A DNA stretch of 40,874 nucleotides from Emiliania huxleyi CCMP1516 (taxonomy: Eukaryota; Haptophyta; Isochrysidales; Noelaerhabdaceae). Numbering within the stretch: the stretch's first letter is position 1; each line of letters begins with the position of its first letter. Shown here piece after piece: positions 22,556 to 32,325 of the stretch. The stretch is taken from NCBI RefSeq assembly GCF_000372725.1, contig NW_005201851.1, positions 249,834 through 290,707 on the forward strand, written 5' to 3'. The notes under the pieces were generated by a model. That model was given only the letters and a program-made list of their open reading frames with translations, ran no database searches and was not told where the DNA came from. The position numbers were made by a program, and so were the translations under genes.

Positions 22556-23315
22556 CAGCGTGGTCGACTGCGTGTTCAATCAACTCAGTAGGCTTTGTTT
22601 GTACAAAATCTCACTCAGCCTGCCCGCTGCCGTCTGGCGTGTTTTTTCACGTTGGTAACAAACTATCTTCGTGCGCAAGGCGTGATGTGGTAACGACTAA
22701 CGTCTTATTCACACCCAAGCAAGACAAAAGGCCTCAAAGTGTTCACTCATTTGACACCACCGCACCGCATCCCGCACCCGCGCGCCCCCCCCCGCCCCTC
22801 GCCTGGGTTCGTGGGTTGGAAGGAGATGGGTAGATGGAACAGCCCGAGGAAAGGAGCGAGACAAACACGTATGTATGGGAGGTTGAAGTTGTGCACCACG
22901 CTGCCCGGCGTTTCTCACTTTCCGGGACAGCCCCGCCCTTGTGAGGCAGGAAAGTGGCGGCTACCCCGTACGCGCTGCTTGCTACACCCCCCTCGCCGAC
23001 CGTCCAGACTCCCCCTCCCCTTCTCCAACCCCGACGAGCCGACGAGTGGTTGAGCCTCTGACCTTGCGCGCCCCCGTCCCCCGCCACCCCGCACTGACAC
23101 ACACCCGACCCGACACGCACACAAGACAAACCGGCGTTCTGCTCTCAAAAGAAAAGAAAAAATGCGAAGGAGGAGACCAGCGGGGGAGACTCCCCGCCTA
23201 TGCAACACCCCACAGAGGGGCTGCCATCGCCGACGCTGTGCCTAAGCATAACTCCCAAACCCGCAGCGGCCCGGGGGGCCTTGGGGGCAGCCTGCCGGAC
23301 CGCTGTTGCACGGGG
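22556..23315. other. Intergenic, no gene recognised
   Basis: Contains the 27-bp word AGGAAAGTGGCGGCTACCCC, GTACGCG at 22948-22974, also present at 14699-14725. Flanking frames are Pro/Arg-rich without support. Confidence 0.4.
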
Positions 23316-23951
23316 CTAAGCACCAGAAGATGAATGTGGTTGATGGATTGGTCGAGTGCACTTGCAGGAAGCGCTTGCGCTCACCGCTGATCCGCCATCG
23401 TTCGCTATCGGAGGATGCCCGAGCAAACTTGGCGGCGAAGTTGGTGTTGAACCACGTCGCTGCCTCGTGCCGATGCCGCCGCGCGTGCTCGCCGCCCATG
23501 TCATGAAGTCGAAGTTGTTGGCCTCGCACGCCGCGGCTTTAGCCCTCCTTTTCGTCGCCTCGGCATAGTCGGTGGCGAGGTGCGTGCCGCGCGCTAGCGG
23601 GCGCAGCATGCCGAAGTGTACCGAGGTGACACACGTGCCATCGTACACCACGGGACGTGGAGACCCCGTCCAGTTGCCGAAGACGCCATCGCCCCGCTGG
23701 TACGGGTCTCCGGATCGTGTGCCCGCTTCGGGTCTTTGCAGGCTCACAAGACACACAGCCAGCTGGCTGCCACACACCCTCAGTTGGCGTACACATAACT
23801 CAAGGCCACATGCTCCCTGTCGCCCCCCCCAGCACTCCAAGGTGCCAAGAGTACAAACAAGGGCACAACGAACAACAGACAACAGGAAGTAACATGCGAG
23901 GCTAGAGCAGGCTTGCTCCACCTCTAGCAATCTCGCCGGCCGGCGAGGCAC
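23316..23951 (-). mobile_element. Possible C-terminal remnant of a non-LTR retrotransposon protein
   Basis: Within this open frame, 23453-23693 encodes VVYDGTCVTSVHF, then ATDYAEATKRRAKAAACEAN and NFDFMTWAASTRGGIG. The pattern (Asp-containing strand, Ala/Lys-rich helix, Cys, then Asp-Phe and a Thr-x-Gly-Gly turn) resembles the domain at the C-terminus of many protist non-LTR retrotransposon proteins. It lies downstream of, and on the same strand as, the LINE fragment at 24257-25462. Function is lost or unknown. The assignment is by pattern only. Confidence 0.4.
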
Positions 23952-24256
23952 GGTCGAGACCGTGTGTGGGGTCTTGTGAGGTGTCTATGGACGCCCTCCT
24001 CACAGGCTAGCTGCCTACTGCTACGTAGCCCTATCTCGCACTCATGGGAGATGTCAATTCATTGCCTGGCGTTTTGTGCCCCGTTTATGCCGCGTCCCGT
24101 GCCCGAGTTCATTTTAACTAACGTCGAGAACCACTCCGGCGTAGAGCAATGCATCCAGGGCATTGTGTTGGGCGCCAGCCAGCATGCCTCAGCACAGAGC
24201 AAGAGGGCATGCTTCGCACCCTGGCGCAGCACCAACTCGCCCCCAATCAGGCACTC

Positions 24257-25462
24257 TCACCACCGCTCGAGTATGGGGGTGATCTTTGCCGAGAATATTT
24301 TATAGAAGGCGTTTGGGATCAGGTCGGGGCCTGGTGATTTACCCGTGGGTAGCATATCGCATGTGTCCTGAATCTCTCCTGCGGAGATCGGCGCGCCACA
24401 CTTGGCGGCGGTGGTCGGGAGAACTCTGTTGCCGCTCTCGAGGGTGGCGAGCGGTCGCTCCGGGTTGATGGATGGCTTCTGGGCGTATAGGGAGGAGTAG
24501 AAGGGGGTGAGCGCCGCTGATATCTTGGAGGGGTCCGTGGCTGTCGTCCCTGTCTTCTTTGGGTTCGAGGGGTCGGTCCAGTCGGCGTGAAAGATTTCGT
24601 TTATCCAGTGGTTGGACCCTTTCGGGGTGTACGGTCTGTAGAAGGCTGCTGATCCTGTGTCGTGCGCTGCTCCTTGTTTGAGTGAAAACTCCTCTGACGC
24701 AAAATATGGGGTCAGCTCCTCGCGGGTGATCCTTCTCTGCTCCTCTCGCGCCTCTAGGTATTCTGTGACATCGTCTGGCAAGGCTTGTCCTTGGTCGATG
24801 AGTGCTTTGAGGGTGGAGATTTTTAGTTTAATCTGTCTCTGCTCGGCTGACTCTGTCCGCTTCATTCTCTTGGTTCGGACTAGCGAGAGAGCGACTATTT
24901 CTTTCTTTGTCTGCGCCCATATTTCTGAGTGTTGCCCTGGCGCGTTCTCCTGATCATGCTCGCACCTCGCTAGAATTTCTGCTATGTCGGAATTGTTTTT
25001 GGGGTCGTCGTAAATCCGCTCGTCTATTCTTGGAAGGTCGTGTCCTCTTTCTCCCTTCGACTCGGTGGTGACTATTGACGCCGGCTCGTGGTCTAGGATT
25101 TTTGCGTCTCTCCTTCGGGCGAAGAAGTCGTGGACTCCTGGTTCGTGAACAGCTGAGAGGCCGTCGAGTGTCGGGAGGTATATCTGGTCGATGCGGGTCG
25201 ATGTTGTGCTTTTGGTTCCATCTCGGAGGGTGATGTTATGATGCGAGGTGTAGAAGGGGGCGGGTCCGAGCCATTCTCTCGCGACGTCGACTAGTCCGAA
25301 GTGCGTCATCACATCGGCAAGCTCATTTGCCCCTCTGTTGTCGTATGGCGAGGCGGCGTCTGACCTCACGTCCAGCTGGACATCTGGGACGCAGTTGGCA
25401 TCGATTCCGAGGACGGTCTGTTTGGTGAGGAAACGTCTCAGCTCTTTTTTGAAACTGCTCAA
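24257..25462 (-). mobile_element. LINE-type retrotransposon fragment (endonuclease end, linker, start of reverse transcriptase)
   Basis: A 401-residue frame. The N-terminal part matches the C-terminal half of an AP-like endonuclease: VLGIDANCVPD, a segment ending TSTRIDQIYLP, and DHEPASIV, with the catalytic Asp-x-Asn and Asp-His pairs in place. A charged linker with helix-forming repeats follows (about residues 130-260). The end carries the reverse-transcriptase lead-in LPTGKSPGPDLIPNAFYKIF before a stop at 24257. The catalytic palm with its Asp-Asp motif is absent, as is the front half of the endonuclease, so the copy is truncated at both ends. Base composition is less GC-rich than its neighbours. 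Confidence 0.85.
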
Positions 25463-26722
25463 CGCTCAAGCTCAGGAGCCTCCCCTTGTTGTCACAGCTT
25501 TGTGCAGTGCAGCGTGCGAGCGAGCAGTGCAGCGCCAGCCAGGCCGACCCGTGGCACGCCCGGGCGGCTGTGGGACGGAGGCCCGCCGAGCGAGTGCGAG
25601 CCGCATCGGCGGCCATGTCTCCCGCCGCCGCGAGCGAGCGGCGCAAAGAGGCAACAGAGAGATAGATAGGAAGGCAACTTCGCGGATGCTATTTCGCCGG
25701 CGGTGATTTTTTTCAGCTCTCGCCACCAACGAGAACCGCGACTTGCTGCAGGGCCTCGAAGTACTCTCTTGCTATAGTTAGACCCCGAAGTGAATTCTTT
25801 TCCCGCGGTTCGCCACCATCCGGTAGCCACCACTCGAACCGCTGTCGCCGTCCTGGTTTTGAACGTGGCAGCTAGTCGAGGGACTCGGTAGTCGTGACCG
25901 CCCCCTGAGTGTGAGGAGCAGGAGAGAGAGAGCTTTGTGGTGTTGGTGTACGCAATAACGGGACAGGGTGGTTGTTCTCTCCATCTCCCCTTCTAGCTCT
26001 TAGCATGAGCTGCGCCCTGTGTCCGACCCCTTTTGCGCAGCAACACCTTAAACTTTCAGGCCCTCCAAATTCGGGTCGGAGCGTAGCGGAGTGGGCCCCG
26101 AGTTTGAAAAGGGCGACGGACGCTTGAGTCCTAGCCTCCAACAACGCCTCCCCGGCGCAGAGGGGCCCCCGGAGGGATGCACAACCGCTCCACGCCACGC
26201 CGCTTGCGGCGGTCCTCTTCCCAGCTCCCCTGAGGGCCCACACTTGGAGCACTTGGAGCACTTGGAGCACTTGGAGCACTTGGAGTGCAGTTGGCAGCCT
26301 CACATCCAGGGCCGGGGAGCTCAGAAGCGCACCCAGCGGGCCGGATGATCGGGATCGGGTTGCGGGCAAGAGAGCCCTAGCCCCGGGGGTGCGCGTTCGC
26401 AGGGAAAGGGCCTTAAAGTAAACCAACCCTTTTCCTGGCTCACAAGCTAAAGATGTTCACGGGCCCCCCCACAGGGAGGAAAGTAAACACGGGTCTCCGA
26501 GGGTTAGTTCCGTGTACCGGGTTTCCCCTTAACTGCAGAACGCCCCCTCTACTCGGAGCTAACGGACACAACACTGTACTCCACGCACGTACACGGATAC
26601 GCCTCATGTGCGCCCGCCCGACTCCGGTCCCAGAGTCCCTTCCTTCGCCGCTTTCTTGCCATTTTTTTCAGCCCCTTCACCAACGAGAACCGCGACTTGC
26701 AGGGCCCGGCCCAAAACAGTGG
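25463..26722. other. Intergenic upstream of the cyclophilin gene
   Basis: A phrase of about 45 bases (TTTTTTTCAGC, a short spacer, CACCAACGAGAACCGCGACT) occurs at 25707-25749 and again at 26665-26706 directly before the cyclophilin start. A 10-bp repeat, CTTGGAGCAC, lies at 26240-26286 (five units). No other gene supported. Confidence 0.5.
26665..26706 (+). promoter_or_regulatory. Duplicated leader element before the cyclophilin start
   Basis: TTTTTTTCAGC plus CACCAACGAGAACCGCGACT sits 17 bases before the ATG and has a close copy at 25707-25749. Two copies of a 5' leader may mark a promoter or leader duplication, or an insertion that split it. A role in expression is inference. Confidence 0.35.
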
Positions 26723-28185
26723 ATGCTCCTTCTGCTGTTCGCCACCGTGGACGCCCTCACGCCAGCTGCGTCCAGGAGAGCCGCTGTTGGCGCCGCCGTC
26801 GCCGCCGCCACGCAGCGCTGCCTGCCGCCTCGCCGTGCGATTGCCGCGCCAGCGACCGACGGCTCAACCCGCGGCGGCGCCTCCGTGGTCGGCAAGGTTG
26901 GTCCCGACGGCCAGATCGTCCTCGACGAGGAGCGGCGCCCGACGATCGACGTGCTCGCCTCGCCTCCCGCCATCACGTCGCGCTGCTTCCTCGACGTGAG
27001 CATCGGCGGCCGGCCTGCGGGCAAGATCGTGATCGAGCTGTGGGGCGAGGTGGCGCCGCGCGCGGTGGAGAACTTTCGCGCGCTCTGCACCGGTGAGAAG
27101 GGCTACGGGTGCGCCACAGCTGCCTCTCTCCCCGCCCACACACCCGCTCGTGGCGCGCGACGGCGTCGGCTTCACGGGCGCCGCTTCACGTCTCTTCACG
27201 GCTGCGGCTGTGAATCAGGTACGCTGGCTCCTCCTTCTACACCGTCCTGTCCGGGCTGACGGTCCAGGGCGGGCAGATCGCCGGAGGACCGTACAGCGGC
27301 GCCTCGCGGACGGACACCACCCCGCCGCACCTCGGCTGTATCTCGGCTGTATCTCGGCTGTATCTCGTGGGGTCTAGGCAGCGGTCCGAGCTACGCGGGG
27401 CCGACCTTCGCGCACGACAACTACGCGATCCGGCGCGGGACGCTTTCGACTCACCTCCGAGACAGCTGCGACACCTCCGAGACAGCTGCGACACTTCCGA
27501 GACACTTCCGAGACTGCTGCCGAGCGACATGGCTTCCCACATTCCGACACGGCGAGAGCTTGTGGCTCACGAATCCCCGCGGCACCCGCTGCCCGCCAGG
27601 CACAACACGGCGGGTCTCGTCAGCATGGTCAACAGCGGCAAGGGCGGCGGCTCGGGGCAGAGCGACAGCCGCTTCCTGATCCAGCTCGTCGGCGAGATGC
27701 AGCCGAGATGCAGCCGAGATACCCACGAGGCAGCCGAGAGGCAGCCGAGATCCGTCGGTTTGGTCACCGCTGGCTCCCAGGCACCTTCGTGGGCTCTTCC
27801 TAGACCAACCACTTTCTTCTTTTGGGCAGGCGACGCCGGCTTCCTGGACGGGCGGTACGAGGCGTTCGGGCGGGTGGCGGAGGGGATGGAGGTGCGCGCG
27901 AGATGCGGACGAGATTCGGCCGTGATGGCACACGAGAAGCGGCCGAGAGACAGCCGTGATATAGCCGTGATGCGCAGCCGATGCGGCTGGCCGAGATGCG
28001 GCGCTGGCCGAGATGCGGCGCTAGTCGGTGCGTGCGGGCGGCAAGGCGCTGTCCCATATCTCGGCCGTATCTCCCGCCAGGTGGTGCGGAAGCTCGAGGC
28101 GGTGCCGGTCTCGGGCACAAAGAACCGGCCGCTCGAGCCGTGCAGCATAGACGCCGCCGGCGAGCTGCCGCGGGCGGCAAGCTAG
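26723..28185 (+). CDS. Cyclophilin-type protein with bipartite leader, six exons, degenerate active site
   Basis: Exons 26723-27108, 27219-27298, 27378-27432, 27600-27691, 27830-27891 and 28081-28185 join in frame to 259 residues. The leader [20 protein letters not shown] is a signal peptide; [17 protein letters not shown] follows, a twin-Arg hydrophobic segment, so the protein may enter a complex plastid and its thylakoid lumen. The cyclophilin core starts near residue 94: [107 protein letters not shown]. The catalytic Arg of human cyclophilin A (position 55, in FHR) is Thr here (FYT), and the QFF block reads RFL, so prolyl isomerase activity may be weak or lost. Introns 2-4 are GC-AG; introns 2, 4 and 5 carry GAGAT-type minisatellites. 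Confidence 0.9.
27325..27365 (+). repeat. CGGCTGTATCT minisatellite, cyclophilin intron 2
   Basis: Three to four copies of the 11-bp unit also found in the FAD-gene introns, here in plus-strand orientation inside a plus-strand gene. Confidence 0.8.
27692..28020 (+). repeat. GAGATGCAGCC-type repeats beginning at the donors of cyclophilin introns 4 and 5
   Basis: Intron 4 starts G|GCGAGATGCAGCCGAGATGC and continues with degenerate units to about 27750. Intron 5 starts GAG|GTGCGCGCGAGATGCGG and carries CCGAGATGCGG/CCGTGAT units to about 28020. Confidence 0.7.
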
Positions 28186-28514
28186 AGGGTGATGTAGCGC
28201 ACGCGCCCACGGTCCCGACGCGCGGGTGGCTCTGTGGCTGAACCGCGCGCGTCCCCGCTGTCGCCTCTTATACTCTCCAGTGCGCTCGCTCGGTGCGTCT
28301 GGGAAAGGGAAAACGTTTGAAACACGCCGCACCTCTATACGTGTGTGTACACAGTATCCGCGAAAGATCTCAATGTCTCTTTAAACGGCCGCGGGTCCCG
28401 GGTCGCGGCGCGTTGCCGTTGGCGGTCGGGCCACACACACGCCAACGTCGTCGTCGTACGACCACCGTGTCCCCCACCGAGCGACGGGCTGCGGCAAGCG
28501 CGTGCAGTATTCTA
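28186..28514. other. 3' intergenic region between convergent genes
   Basis: Lies between the stop of the cyclophilin gene (plus) and the end of the AP2-type gene (minus). No coding or RNA feature supported. Confidence 0.4.
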
Positions 28515-29183
28515 TCAGCCCAGCCCGAGCGGGTCCCGTGCCGCCCGCGCCGCCCGCGTGCGCTGCCGCTTGGCGTTGGAGCGATGCGTGCGCCACTCGG
28601 CGCTGCCGGCGTGCGCGTTGCAGTGCGCCGGCACCCTCGGCTCGCCGCCCCGCCAGTGGCGGCACGCGGACACGGGCGCGTCGCACGCGAAGCAGTAGCA
28701 GTTGGGGCAGGCCGCCTCGTTGCCTTCGACCGGCGCCGCGACCGGCCTCTCGGCCGCATGGAAGGGGTGGAGAGGGCAGAGCGCCCGCTGGTGCGGCAGG
28801 TGCTCGGGCAGCAGGCCTGTGCGGCGCAGGCAAGGGAGGCAGTGAGAGTGCATCTGACAGTAGTCATGACGGGGGTGGCTTGGGAGCGCCTGATGCGGCG
28901 GAGATCTGCACGTCGCCGCCTGCGAGCGAAAGAGCGGCGGCGGCGGAGATTTGAAGCGGCGGCGCCACCTCCTCCACCTCGTCCTCGCTCATCGCCTCCG
29001 CCTCCTCCTCCTCCTCCTCCGCCTCCGACTCCTCCTGCTCCACATCCACTTCCACCTCATCGTCCTCTCCCTCCCCCGCCGCCTCGCGTTGAACGCTCGC
29101 GTCGGGCGCCGAAGGCGCGGCGTCGCTCGAGGAGGATGGCTGCGCGCTGTCATCGCTGCCGCCGCCACGGCCACCGCCACCGT

Positions 29184-29226
<43 letters not shown>

Positions 29227-29655
29227 CTTGCCTCGCTTCGCCTCCCGCGCCTTGTCGGTGAGTGCCCGCGCCCGCTTGCCTGTGACGGCGGTGCTGCAAG
29301 GCCCCTCGTGCCAGAGGCGGAGGCTGCAGCCGAGCGTCTTGCAGCTCGGAGCGCGGAGGGGCGTCGAGGCGGCCTCCTCCTCCTCGTTGTCGTCGCTGCT
29401 GCTCTCGGCGGCTGCAGCCTCGCCGCCAGCGCCGCCTGGCTCGCCCTCGTCCGAATCGGACGCCTCGCCCGCCGCCGCTGCCGACGGCCCTGCCTCTCCT
29501 GCCGCCGCCGCCTGCCCGACCGCCCGCGCATACGCCGCCGCCGCCTCCACCGCCGTGTCGAAGCAGCCGAGATGTACCTGCCTTCCGTTCACGTAGTGCA
29601 GCGCCTTGAAGCGGCCAGAGGCGTGCCGCCACACTCCTTTGTAGCCGGGGGAGGG
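28515..29655 (-). CDS. AP2-domain protein with acidic linker and Cys/His-rich C-terminus (exon structure partly unresolved)
   Basis: Minus-strand sequence from about 29655 encodes an AP2 fold: GYKGVWRHASGRFKALHY, then VNGRQVHLGCFDTAVEAAAA and YARAVG, matching the GVxxxxxGxF...LGxFxTxxEAAxAYxxA pattern of DNA-binding AP2/ERF domains. It continues through CKTLGCSLRLWHEGPC, a poly-Gly run coded by (CCG)n at 29185-29222 and an acidic stretch, with a stop at 28864. A second frame, 28853-28515, starts MHSHCLPCLRR and contains CPNCYCFACDAPVSACRHW with HCNAHAG, a Cys/His pattern suggesting zinc binding. I place it as the last exon; the joining splice is not fixed, and it could be a separate gene. No in-frame ATG precedes the AP2 domain, so the 5' exon is missing or the copy is broken. 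A transcription regulator is likely. Confidence 0.6.
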
Positions 29656-29733
29656 ATTTTAAGGAGAGGGGTGTGATGCGCTAGACGTCGCCCACCATTG
29701 AGCGCTATTTTTTTCTTTTTCTCTTTTGCACGA

Positions 29734-30332
29734 ATGGCCGCTTCAGCCCACCACTCGACCGCTCGCTGTGTAGATCGCGACGCTGCCTGGCGCCTGCGGC
29801 CGCCGTGCCGTCCGTGCGCTAGCTCCAACGTCTCGTCCGCCTCGGACAGTAGCTCCAGCACCTGCGCTAGCTCCGACTTTGCGTCGCTCGCAGCGGCCGC
29901 AAAGGCTCGCGTCTTGGCAGGCCTCGCCGCCTCTCTCCGCTCGGCCGACGGCTGGGAGGCGCGCGCGTCAAGCGCAGAGGAGTTCGCTGCGGCGACAGGC
30001 CGCGCCGTCCTAGGCCTCGGTCCTGCGGAGCTTGCCGCCGTCCGCGAGAAGCTGCTGTCGGACGGAGTGCGGCGGCAGGAGGAGCTGGCGTCGGCCGAGC
30101 AGCTCGCGGCTGCCGTGTTTGAGCGAGCACTGTCTGGCAAGCTGATCGAAGAGGCGCAGCAGTCGGGAGACTACTGGGGCGGCGCGTCCGCGGTGCCGGC
30201 GGCGCAATGCCGGCGCGACTGCACTCTCCAAATGCTTTGCACACATCATCACTCGGCACCGCCACGTCCGCATAACCTGCAGCCACCGCCACCGCCACCG
30301 CCACCGCCACCGCCACCGCCACCGCCGCCGCC

Positions 30333-30419
<87 letters not shown>

Positions 30420-31690
30420 GCCACCGCCACCGCCACTCGACGCCAGGAGCTCCTCCGCCCCTTCCCGCCAGGTGGCGCCGCGCGTCTCAGCTCATCACCG
30501 ACGGAGTGAGGAGCGCACTGCGGCCGTCGCACGGAGATGGCATCGCCGTGGTGGGCGGGATACCTCACTCTGTCGGAGGTGTGAAGAGCGTCTGATCACA
30601 GCGGTCGCCGTGAACAGGTCGGCTACGCGCTGGCTCTGTCCGGGGGTGTGAAGAGCGCCTGATCACGCCGACGGCTGTGAGTAGGTCGACGGCGCGCTAT
30701 CTCCCTCCGAGGTGGCGGCGGCTCGCTCCGAGCTGCTGGCGATGGACGGCTCGGCGAGGCTGTGCACGAGATCACACGAGATTGCACGAGATTGCACGAG
30801 ATTGCAGAGCATGGACGGATCGGCGAGGCTGTGCGAGGAGTAGCGTCGCGAGGCGGCGCAATGCTGTTGACTGCTCGTCGCTGATGGTAGGCGAGGTTGT
30901 CCGAGGTGCGGCACCAGGCGGCGCAAGGCGTGCGCAACGACCGGATCGGCTGGCTGAGTGCAGACCAGCTCGAGGCGAGACCTCGCCGAGATGATCCGAG
31001 ATTGCCCACGATCGACGGATCTGTGTGAGTAGGGACCGGCCCACGTGGCGACTGTCCCCCCCCCCCCCCCCCTCCAACTCTCCTCCACAGGCGAGCGGCA
31101 GCCGCGCCCTCTCTCTCGCTGTCCGCCTGCTGCGCGCCTTGCCCGCGGAGGTGCAGGAGGCGGGAGGCTGGCCGCTGGCGGTGCCTCTCCCAGTGCAGGC
31201 TCGAGGTTGCACGAGATTGCACGAGATTGCACGAGATCGCCTCTCCCGCTGCAGGCCACCGCTTGCGAGCGTAGTCCTCAGCAGTCTCCTCCATGCACTG
31301 ACTCCTGTGTGGGCTCTCCTACTGCAGCTGCCTGCGAGGTCTTGCAAGAGGACTATGCGCCGCTTTGGACGGACGAGCCAGTAGACTGCCCCCGTGCCGC
31401 AGGCCGCGGTCTACGACGGCTCGCGGGCGCGCGCGGCCTTCTACAAGCCTCACTTGGACTGCAAGGAGCCCGCCTCGAACCCGCGCCGCCTGACCGCCAT
31501 CCTCTACTTGCAGCCGCCCGGCTGGGACGGCGGCGGCGAGCTGCGCGCGTGGCGGCGCGACGGCGAGGCGGTGGAGATCGCGCCGCTCGGGGGGCGACTC
31601 GTGCTCTTCCGCGCGTGCGACGTGCTCCACGAGGTCAGACCCGCCTTCGCGACCCGGTGCGCGCTGACACTTTGGGCCGTGACGGCTTGA
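29734..31690 (+). CDS. Prolyl 4-hydroxylase-like 2OG-Fe(II) oxygenase, six exons
   Basis: Exons: 29734 to about 30213 (3' end unresolved), 30472-30550, 30685-30758, 30896-30974, 31091-31198, 31403-31690. Exons 2-6 join in frame and read GDGIAVVDGALSPSEVAAAR, SELLAMDGSARLSEV, VRNDRIGWLSADQLE, ALSLAVRLLRALPAEVQEAG, then the catalytic core YKPHLDC (His-x-Asp iron ligands), TAILYLQPPGW, CDVLHEV (distal His) and RCALTLWAV (Arg for 2-oxoglutarate). This is the P4H order. Exon 1 is Ala/Ser-rich with a helical segment before a (CCGCCA)n intron. Introns 3-5 are GC-AG; intron 2 holds two 39-base repeats and intron 3 repeats the exon edge. Likely substrates are proline-rich secreted proteins, but no signal peptide is obvious. 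It starts about 80 bases from the divergent AP2-type gene. Confidence 0.8.
30284..30435 (+). repeat. (CCGCCA/CCG)n tract in P4H intron 1
   Basis: About 150 bases of CCG and CCA triplets without a single T. It would read as poly-Pro, but the family sequence does not need it, and it is followed by an AG|G acceptor at 30471, so I treat it as intronic. Confidence 0.75.
30551..30684 (+). repeat. Intron with two 39-base introner-like units (P4H intron 2)
   Basis: GTGTGAAGAGCG at 30579 and at 30646 starts two similar 39-base segments ending CCGTGAACAG|G and CTGTGAGTAG|G. Each is preceded by a similar phrase (CTCTGTCGGAG, CTCTGTCCGGG; compare CTCCCTCCGAG after the intron). The outer donor GCCGTG|GTGGGC and the last acceptor give DGIAVVDGALSP. 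Confidence 0.75.
30759..30895 (+). repeat. Intron repeating the exon edge, with TGCACGAGATT units (P4H intron 3)
   Basis: ATGGACGGCTCGGCGAGGCT at the donor is repeated with one change at 30809-30828. In both, GCGAG|GCTGTGC can be a GC donor. Between them are four 11-bp TGCACGAGATT units; the same unit appears three times in intron 5 (31205-31238). Confidence 0.8.
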
Positions 31691-31920
31691 CGTTCTGGAG
31701 CCGGGCTCGCCTCTTGAGCCTTTCAACAGCCGCAAGAGCTCGGTCCGTGATTGCGTCGCCGTGTGTCCGGTTTGGGGGGGGGGGGGGGGCGTCCCCGCAC
31801 GGCCCAGGCCCCGCCACAGCAGCCCATCGTTTCAAAAAGATATCCCACAAATGACAAAGGCTAGTGCCATTTCACTGTGGCACAGATCGCGTTACAAAAC
31901 CTTGATTTGACCATTTGCGC
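31691..31920. other. 3' region of the P4H gene with G-run
   Basis: Contains an 18-base G run at 31773-31790. Nothing else recognised. Confidence 0.4.
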
Positions 31921-32044
31921 CATTTTGTCCCTCTCGGTGCCTTCCAGACATCCAGAGGCAGCTGCGCAGCAGGTGGCGCGGTGTGCGCCCGTCTACTCGG
32001 CTGGGTCGCAGCTGCCTCTGCGCGTCCTGGGGAGGGACAAAATT
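31921..32044. repeat. Fold-back (inverted-repeat) element
   Basis: Two perfect stems nest: TTTTGTCCCTC (31923-31933) with GAGGGACAAAA (32032-32042), and CAGAGGCAGCTGCG (31953-31966) with CGCAGCTGCCTCTG (32007-32020). The unit could be a small MITE-like element or a structured RNA. No target-site duplication was confirmed. Confidence 0.7.
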
Positions 32045-32325
32045 GTCGCCGCCGGAGACGACTCGGGACGCCACTGAGATCGGAGATCAAGCTCTGACAG
32101 GTCGCACGTCGCTCCTTTGATGCCGACGTGACTCACCCGTGCAGATCACGTCAGGACACGGTCTCGACGCGCTCGGTACGACGCCTGCGACCCGTCTCGG
32201 GTCAGGTGGCACGACGCTCATCGCGCCTACACCAGCGCTGCCGTGCAGGTTGCCACGACGAGGTCGGGCACGCTTCTATACGCTCTCCCAGCCTTCCTTT
32301 CCATCCCATTAGGCAGCCTGGGAAC
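32045..32325. other. Intergenic, no gene recognised
   Basis: No coding frame, repeat or motif I can support between the fold-back element and the SINE-like repeat. Confidence 0.35.

Noticed and set aside
27551..27600. [14 protein letters not shown] segment as a cyclophilin exon
   Set aside because: Using it breaks the frame, whereas the donor at 27433 and the acceptor at 27599 give the expected [16 protein letters not shown].
28864..29261. Plus-strand Arg/Pro-rich frame opposite the AP2-type gene
   Set aside because: Composition mirrors the minus-strand acidic and poly-Gly coding sequence, and only the minus strand shows a conserved domain.
30290..30435. Poly-proline protein segment
   Set aside because: It is a CCG/CCA tract followed by an acceptor; the family sequence continues on the other side without it.
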